A stretch of 64,000 nt of DNA from Liquidambar formosana (taxonomy: Eukaryota > Streptophyta > Magnoliopsida > Saxifragales > Altingiaceae), in assembly GCA_039720395.1 (NCBI GenBank), contig CM077827.1, forward strand, positions 11,570,099 to 11,634,098, read 5' to 3'. Position 1 is the stretch's first letter, and each line of letters starts with the position of its first letter. A program made the translations under genes and the position numbers. Of the stretch, positions 58,328 through 64,000 are shown piece by piece. Under the pieces are notes generated by a model. That model was not told the DNA's origin. It made no database searches and worked only from the letters and a program-made list of their open reading frames with translations.

Positions 58328-60594
58328 TAAGTTGTAACAACCCTAAATAAATATTTTAGTTTAAACAACTATAAATATATATATAATTAAGAATAATTCA
58401 CAACATAATTTTATAAAGATAGTTATAATATTCATCAGGTTATGTTTATGGAATTAAGGATGATAAGAATTAAATGATAAGATGATCATATCGGTTTTAT
58501 AGAGTTTATTAATATTAAACATTCAATTTTATCATATAAGAATTTAAAATAAGAATTTTTTTTATAAGGATTGATTAGGATTTTAATTAAGAGATTAGGT
58601 TTTATTTATAAAAAAAAAAAAAGCAAAAACAAAAACAAAATGAATTTTTGCATGAAAACGTTGGTGTGGCAGCCTATGCTTCTTGCACAGTTGAGGTGTC
58701 AAGAAGGAAGCGTTTGGAAACTCATGGAAGCTTGCATAAAGAATGGTGGCAGCTCTTTAAGAAGCCACGAAATTTTGCAATCATTACAAATTCTATATAT
58801 ATATATGTTAGTTGTAATATAAGCCCAACTGGAGAATAAGAACTGAAAAGAGGAGGTGTATCTAGAGAGAGCGTAGAGAAAAAAAGGACGGCAACTGAAA
58901 TCTTGTTTTATCAGAAGCTAATTCGAGTTTCGAAGGTAAGAATTAACATGTATTTTAATTATGTATTGATTTCTTTACACAATTTGATGTTAGATAACCA
59001 AATTCTGAATTTTCAAAGCTTGAAAATGTTGTTTTCATGAAATCCGAATTTGGTGATTTCATTCTCTTTGTGTAGTTAATAATTCTATGCCATTGTTGGG
59101 GCTTTAGTTTCTCTTTGGAGTAGAATTAGAGTCTGTGAAATTTGGTAAGGTATAGATTGTTGTGGATGGAGTATTGGAAGTTTAAAGTTTGGATAGGGTT
59201 GATAAAGCCCGAAACTTTGATGCAAAAACTGAATTAATTTGTTAATGATTTCTCCAAATTAACCATACAACATGAAAATAGACATCGTAAGCTTCATCTA
59301 GCCTTTTGAATCACTCAAATCCGACTTTGTATGAAGAAGATATAAGCAATTGAAGTTTTGTCCTTCAATGTAATTACTTTTCTGCAAAATTGCATCATTT
59401 CGGTAATATATTGTGAAGAAGATTACTGTTTTGTAAATAAATTGACCTATTTTGTAAATACATTGTCCTGTTTCGTAAATAAAATGTCCTGTTTCGTAAA
59501 TAGAATATAAAAGCGTACTGTTTTATAGTTTAATTTCAAAAAAAAAAAAAAAAAAAAACAGAATTTTATTCAAAATGCTAAGGCTCTGTTTGGCTACTGA
59601 AAAAGTGATTATCTTTCATTTAAATGCCTTAAGCATTATTACATAATTTCTAAAAATAATAATAATTGTTATTTTGAAAATAACTTAGATTTTTACAACT
59701 AAAAACTATATATAATCAATTTCCATTGGTTATTTCCTTTGATTGATTAATAAACCATAGTTTTAAGAAATAGATAAATAAATAAATAATGAAATTAAAC
59801 ATATGTTGTTGATATTGGAAATATAATTTCTAAATAATTGAATTGTAAGGACCCTTAAGACCTTATGTATTAATTTTGATTCAATTTAATAATTGTGGCA
59901 CATTTTTCTATTGAGATAATGCTATTTCTATCGCATGAATTATTGTTGTTATTATTGTGGATACTAATGAATTGTGGAGTGGTCAGCTGGGGCGGATCCA
60001 GTCAGGTATGCCCTGCAGTTAGTGTACTAATATACTGAGTCATTGAGCAAGTGGCCATGACTAGTATACACATATGATAGGGACATATGTGCTGTGGCTG
60101 TAATAACACGCATGTACGGCAAGAGGCTTGTGCGGGTTATTTTTATTTGTATTTTACAGGTTGCAAATAGCAACAGAGGCTCAGGTATGAAAATTTTTAT
60201 ATATTGAGAAAATAGTAGAATAATGTGCCATAATATGAATATGCGTTTTGAATAATTATAATGATTATTTTTGTGTTAAGATTAATACCGAATTAAAATA
60301 GATGTTATTCTTACTGAGCTGTGTAGCTCATCCTTATTATAATAAATTTTTCAGGCTGAGGAGGAAACAATTGAAAGAAGTAGAAAAGCTTTGGGTTGTG
60401 CATATTAAGAGAAACTTTTTGATGTTTTATTTGTATTGTATAGTTGATAAGTTAAAGTTTGTAAGGAATTATTATAGAAATGAATGGTTGTACCTCTTTT
60501 GTTTAATAAATTAGTTTCAATATTATGTTTGATGGATGAATATTTCAATTTATTTTCTTTTTAAGTTGTGTGATATTAAGGGTGTTACATAAGT
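58328..60594 (+). mobile_element. Solo LTR H with target duplication
   Basis: The LTR is 58333-60589 (2,257 bp), from TGTAACAACCC to GGGTGTTACA, flanked on both sides by TAAGT. It contains a four-fold 21-bp repeat of the CCTGTTTCGTAAATA type (59425-59508), a run of 21 A (59538-59558), a donor GAAG|GTAAGAATT (58936) and an acceptor AATTTTTCAG (60354). The hairpin TGAGCT-GTGT-AGCTCA is at 60315-60330. It is gypsy-like by its ends; the internal region is lost. Confidence 0.88.
58936..60354 (+). other. Candidate LTR intron of H
   Basis: 1,419 bp with GT...AG ends. The branch-point hairpin ends 24 bases upstream of the AG and its 3' arm reads CTCAT, a plant branch-point consensus. Additional internal splice sites are possible. 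Confidence 0.4.
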
Positions 60595-61273
60595 CCAATT
60601 CTAAGTAAAACATGAGTGTTTTATAAGGATGTTAATTGTAAAAAGTCTATATTACCCTTAAGTTGTTATTTTTTGTTTTTAAACATTAAGTCAGTTTTTG
60701 ATAAAATTTATATTTTTGTAATCTATTCGTCAAAACCTTCGAAACAAGACCCATGATGATTATAAAATTAGGGAAAAAAATAAACTGTTACATTGACTAA
60801 ATGTGTTGTTTTAAAATAGTTACATGTAACTATTTTTAAAAATTTTAAATTAAATTGTTTTTAGTAGAGTTTAAATTAAAATTAATTGTTTTGGGAGTAA
60901 TTTTAACAGTTACATTATATAGTACTTTTAAAACAGTTACATGCTATGTGTGGTTGGGAGAGAAAATAATGAGAGAATAAAAGTAAATAGAGAATTTTGG
61001 GAGAAATAATGAGATTGCTTTGCTTTAATGGAGGGTACGTCATAGTAGAAAAATAAAGAAAGAATTCTGTTTATGGCCTTTTAATGATAGGGGCATTTTT
61101 GTCCAATCAACTTTCATAGGACTTATGGCTTGACTAGATATTGTATCAGGACTTGAGCATGCATAAGTTTAAGAAATAGTACTTGGCACCAAATGCCCCA
61201 TGGCAAAAAGGTATTGACCATCTGTAGTATAGTTCATTCATAAATGCCTTTACCAATGTGCCGGATATATAGC
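60595..61273. other. Unassigned AT-rich sequence
   Basis: No gene or repeat family recognised. Confidence 0.6.
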
Positions 61274-64000
61274 TGTGAACCACGGGTTTCAATCGGGGGG
61301 AAGGAAAACCCCTCTTTTAAAAAGACTTGTAGATATTTAAATTAATAAAAATCTGGTTTTTAAAAGGTTCACAAAAACAAACAAACAAGGAGTCGCCACC
61401 TCATTTTTTAAGGAAAAAAGGAAAACCATAAAAATAGTTTTTAAAAGAAACCTTTAGAAAACCAAACACATGACTCCGATCAAGGAAAAGCATGTCTTAA
61501 CAAAACAAGAGAGGATTCGGAGACTAAGTTATGATGTGGGAAGGTTCTAGGAAATATCCTATAGGCACCCACATCGCCCCAAAATGGGTCTCTGAATTTA
61601 TATGGGCTATTTCAATCACTTCCTAATTAGTTACCATGCATATGTAAAGAATTATCCATAAAGTATCTATTCATCCATAGACATCCATAAAGCAATAAAC
61701 ATCCACAAAGCATATAAACATCCATGAACAAATATGAGAGATATGGAAAGCATGCAAGAGATAGAGAATAAGAGAATAAATCCATCTTACTCCTCTAGCA
61801 ATTATATGTGATGGATAAATGGATAAGCATGGATCCATCCTACTCCTCTAGCATATATGTGATGGACAAATGGATAAAAGAAAAAGAAAACCTAGGATAC
61901 TTAGTATCCTAGGGCGGACTTGAATATAAGGATCAAAGTCCACGTAGTTCAATTGAGAAGGGGTTACTTCCTTTACAATGAACTATAAACCCTAAGTTTC
62001 CAACTTAAGAAAGGTTTTAAAAACTTAGGAGTTTCCAAAAATAGGAATTTAAGAAAAGATAGAATTCGAAAAGAGATAGAACTCTTATCCAAAAAGAAGT
62101 TTGAGAAAAGTTGAATTTTAAAGGAGATAGAACTCTAATTTAAAAAGGAGTTTTAGGAAAAGTAGAATTCTAAAAGAGATAGAATTCTAAGTAAAACAGA
62201 ATTTTAAGAGAGTTGGAAACTTAGGACTTCCAATCTAGAGTAAAGACAATAACCCGAGGGGGGCAGAAGAGAACCATTCACACAAAACTTACCATGAACC
62301 ACTTACCATATGCAAATTATCCTAAAACATCGAGAAAACACCAATCAATTACTATATATTCTATAGGGCAATTATTAAGCTCAAATAAACCATATTCATG
62401 CTCAAATCATCATTATAAAACCTAAATTAAATCTGGACAGAATACTAAACATGCATATAATGACCTAATACTTATGCAAATAACAAAAATCAAAAAAGAA
62501 ACAAAATCCTAATATTCTCCTATATGCTTTAAACACCCTAACATGCATAAAACTACCAAAATCATGCCAAATATGAATTATTATGATGAAAATATCATAT
62601 AATGATCCAAAACATGAAAAGAAAACAATAACTAAAGCCTTAGATAAGTACTTTATGTAAGCATGTGCATTAATCTTTCCTACGGCGAGCTTAATTTCTT
62701 AAGAATTATCCTAAGATAGTTCTACGTAGAAATCACTCCATATGAATGATTTCTTCACATATCCTACATAAAATATATATTTAAGAATGCAAATAAACAT
62801 ATGGCACACTCAAACACACTCTAGAAAGCACCTATGCACAGCCTCACCTTCTAAGGATGATAATTATCCTCTAAAAGGATAATCATCCATACACCTATGA
62901 AGATGAAGCTTACACAGCAAGTGTCCTATATAAAAGATGCTTAAAATCATGCATATAATTGAACCATGAAGAGAAAACAAACCAAACAAACCATCAAAAT
63001 TTCAGTGCAAAGTGCACCCCCTATTCTAAAGAGAAACTAATCTAATGGCAAACAATTCACAATTCCTACTCCACTAGCATGCTTTCATATCCTATTTGAA
63101 TCATATACACTCTAAATATAGAGTATATATGATTCCTAATTCAATACTAAGCTATAACTATGCAAAAAATGGAGTAGAAGAAGAAGGAATCGTAAAAAGA
63201 TGCAAAAGAGACTTACAACAAAGCAAAAGTCTTCGCTGTGTTCTTCTTTCTCTTTGGTTTGGTTCCCTTCTAATTCTCCTTTGAAATTGCAATAGAAAGC
63301 CTCTTCCAAGTGATATGGGTGTGTGCAAACTCGTTCTCCCTAGCTGATCTCTTATGAATATGAAGTGTCCAAAGTCCCCTATGCTGATGAATGAGCCTCT
63401 ATATATAGCCAACCAACCATATAAACCAATGGTTGAGATTAATTTACCATAAAACCAATCTAGGGCTGTAATTAAATCCCATAAATGTTGAACAACTCAA
63501 AACCACATCCCAATAGGTTTAGAAGACCTTTGGAAAGCAGAAATTCGGAGTGGAGAGTCATATTCCGTCAAAAACTCAAAATTGGACAAATAAAGCAGAG
63601 TGACTCAGGTGACCGGATGGGGTGAACCGGTCACCCGAGAGCAAAATCAGGTTTCCCCAATTTTGACCCGGTTCGGCCTCCTAACTTCAAATGGACACAA
63701 ATATTTCATTTTAACTCCGATTTGCGTGATTTAAAAGCCAAAATTTCAAAGATTCAATGTAGAATAATTCTAGAATATTCTTGGACCAAAAATCATTGAC
63801 CACGGTCAAGTGGCTGGGTTTTCGAGAGGCGGTTAACTGAAAAATGGTCAATTAGCCATAGAGTAATATAGTGAACCAATCCAAAACCTATCAATAAATT
63901 AAATTGGCTCTTAAATTAGACTCATTTCATCATTCTAAGATCAATGGGTCACTCTGGAACAAATTTGGAGGTCAATTGGAAAATATACGAAGTAAAAGAC
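61274..64000 (-). repeat. LTR K of a diverged Tat element (runs past the window)
   Basis: The minus-strand end is ...GTGGTTCACA. Shared blocks with D and E include AAGGAGTCGCCACCTC, the CACCCACATCGCCC region, GATCAAAGTCCACGTAG, a TATA box near 63400 (CTATATATAG) and the U3 word GGAAAATATACG. It has one palindrome lobe (63604-63639: GTGACCGG/CCGGTCAC within CTCAGGT/ACCCGAG). It keeps sequence related to the LTR intron of E (CTGTCCAGATT near 62430) and a GTAAGT donor at 63216. Confidence 0.85.

Noticed and set aside
58571..58839. Short frames in LTR H near a TATA-like run
   Set aside because: They lie in the presumed U3/R of a solo LTR, overlap each other in two frames and show no domain.

Overview
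This is a plant nuclear genome window, almost certainly from a repeat-rich flowering plant. It is AT-rich. Its LTR retrotransposons belong to plant-specific lineages: Ty3/gypsy Tat with a second RNase H, Ty3/gypsy Tekay with a chromodomain, and a Ty1/copia family with 1.65-1.68 kb LTRs. I recognise no free-standing host gene, rRNA, tRNA gene or CRISPR array. The species cannot be named from the sequence. The letters A to L below are my own labels.

The left 50.8 kb reads as one nest. The oldest layer is Tat element E on the + strand: a pol fragment at 34436-34874 and a 3' half at 42505-50781 that ends in a 3.04 kb LTR. Tekay element G (34875-42504) sits in E's pol and its right LTR is cut off. 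Tat element D (minus strand, 8801-34435) is also inserted in E's pol. D carries three copia insertions: A (minus, 1-8800) in its 3' LTR, B (solo LTR, 11004-12658, target duplication CTTAT) in its 3' repeat array, and C (complete, 18883-28682, target duplication CTTGG) in its gag-protease frame. By hand count the LTR pairs differ by about 0.4% (C), 0.9% (A, partial), 1.6% (G, partial) and 2% (D, partial).

The right 13 kb (50782-64000) holds older LTRs: I (51892-53900, minus), L (54635-55104, minus, with a tRNA-Met primer site), J (56220-57852, plus), solo LTR H (58333-60589, target duplication TAAGT) and Tat LTR K (61274 to the window end, minus).

The retrotransposon enzymes are mostly broken. 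The intact coding units are C's Gag and two genes carried antisense inside the Tat elements. D has a single-exon gene (428 aa). E has a seven-exon gene (572 aa) whose exons join in frame with six canonical introns, all in phase 0. Both belong to the plant mobile domain type and share a promoter and 5' UTR module, but not coding sequence.

The most unusual signals are non-coding. (1) E's LTR holds a 1,012-bp segment with GT...AG ends that is missing exactly from D's LTR, as expected if spliced RNA was reverse transcribed. (2) In the putative LTR introns of three families a TGAG...CTCA hairpin lies 21-27 nt upstream of the 3' splice site, where a branch point should be. (3) In copia A and C three leader hairpins present the same 17-19 nt loop on different stems, resembling a packaging signal, inside a putative leader intron. 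(4) A three-lobed palindrome lies upstream of both the sense and the antisense Tat promoters. (5) The Tat 3' regions are packed with small hairpins whose stems vary while the loop stays GAA, GAG or GCA.
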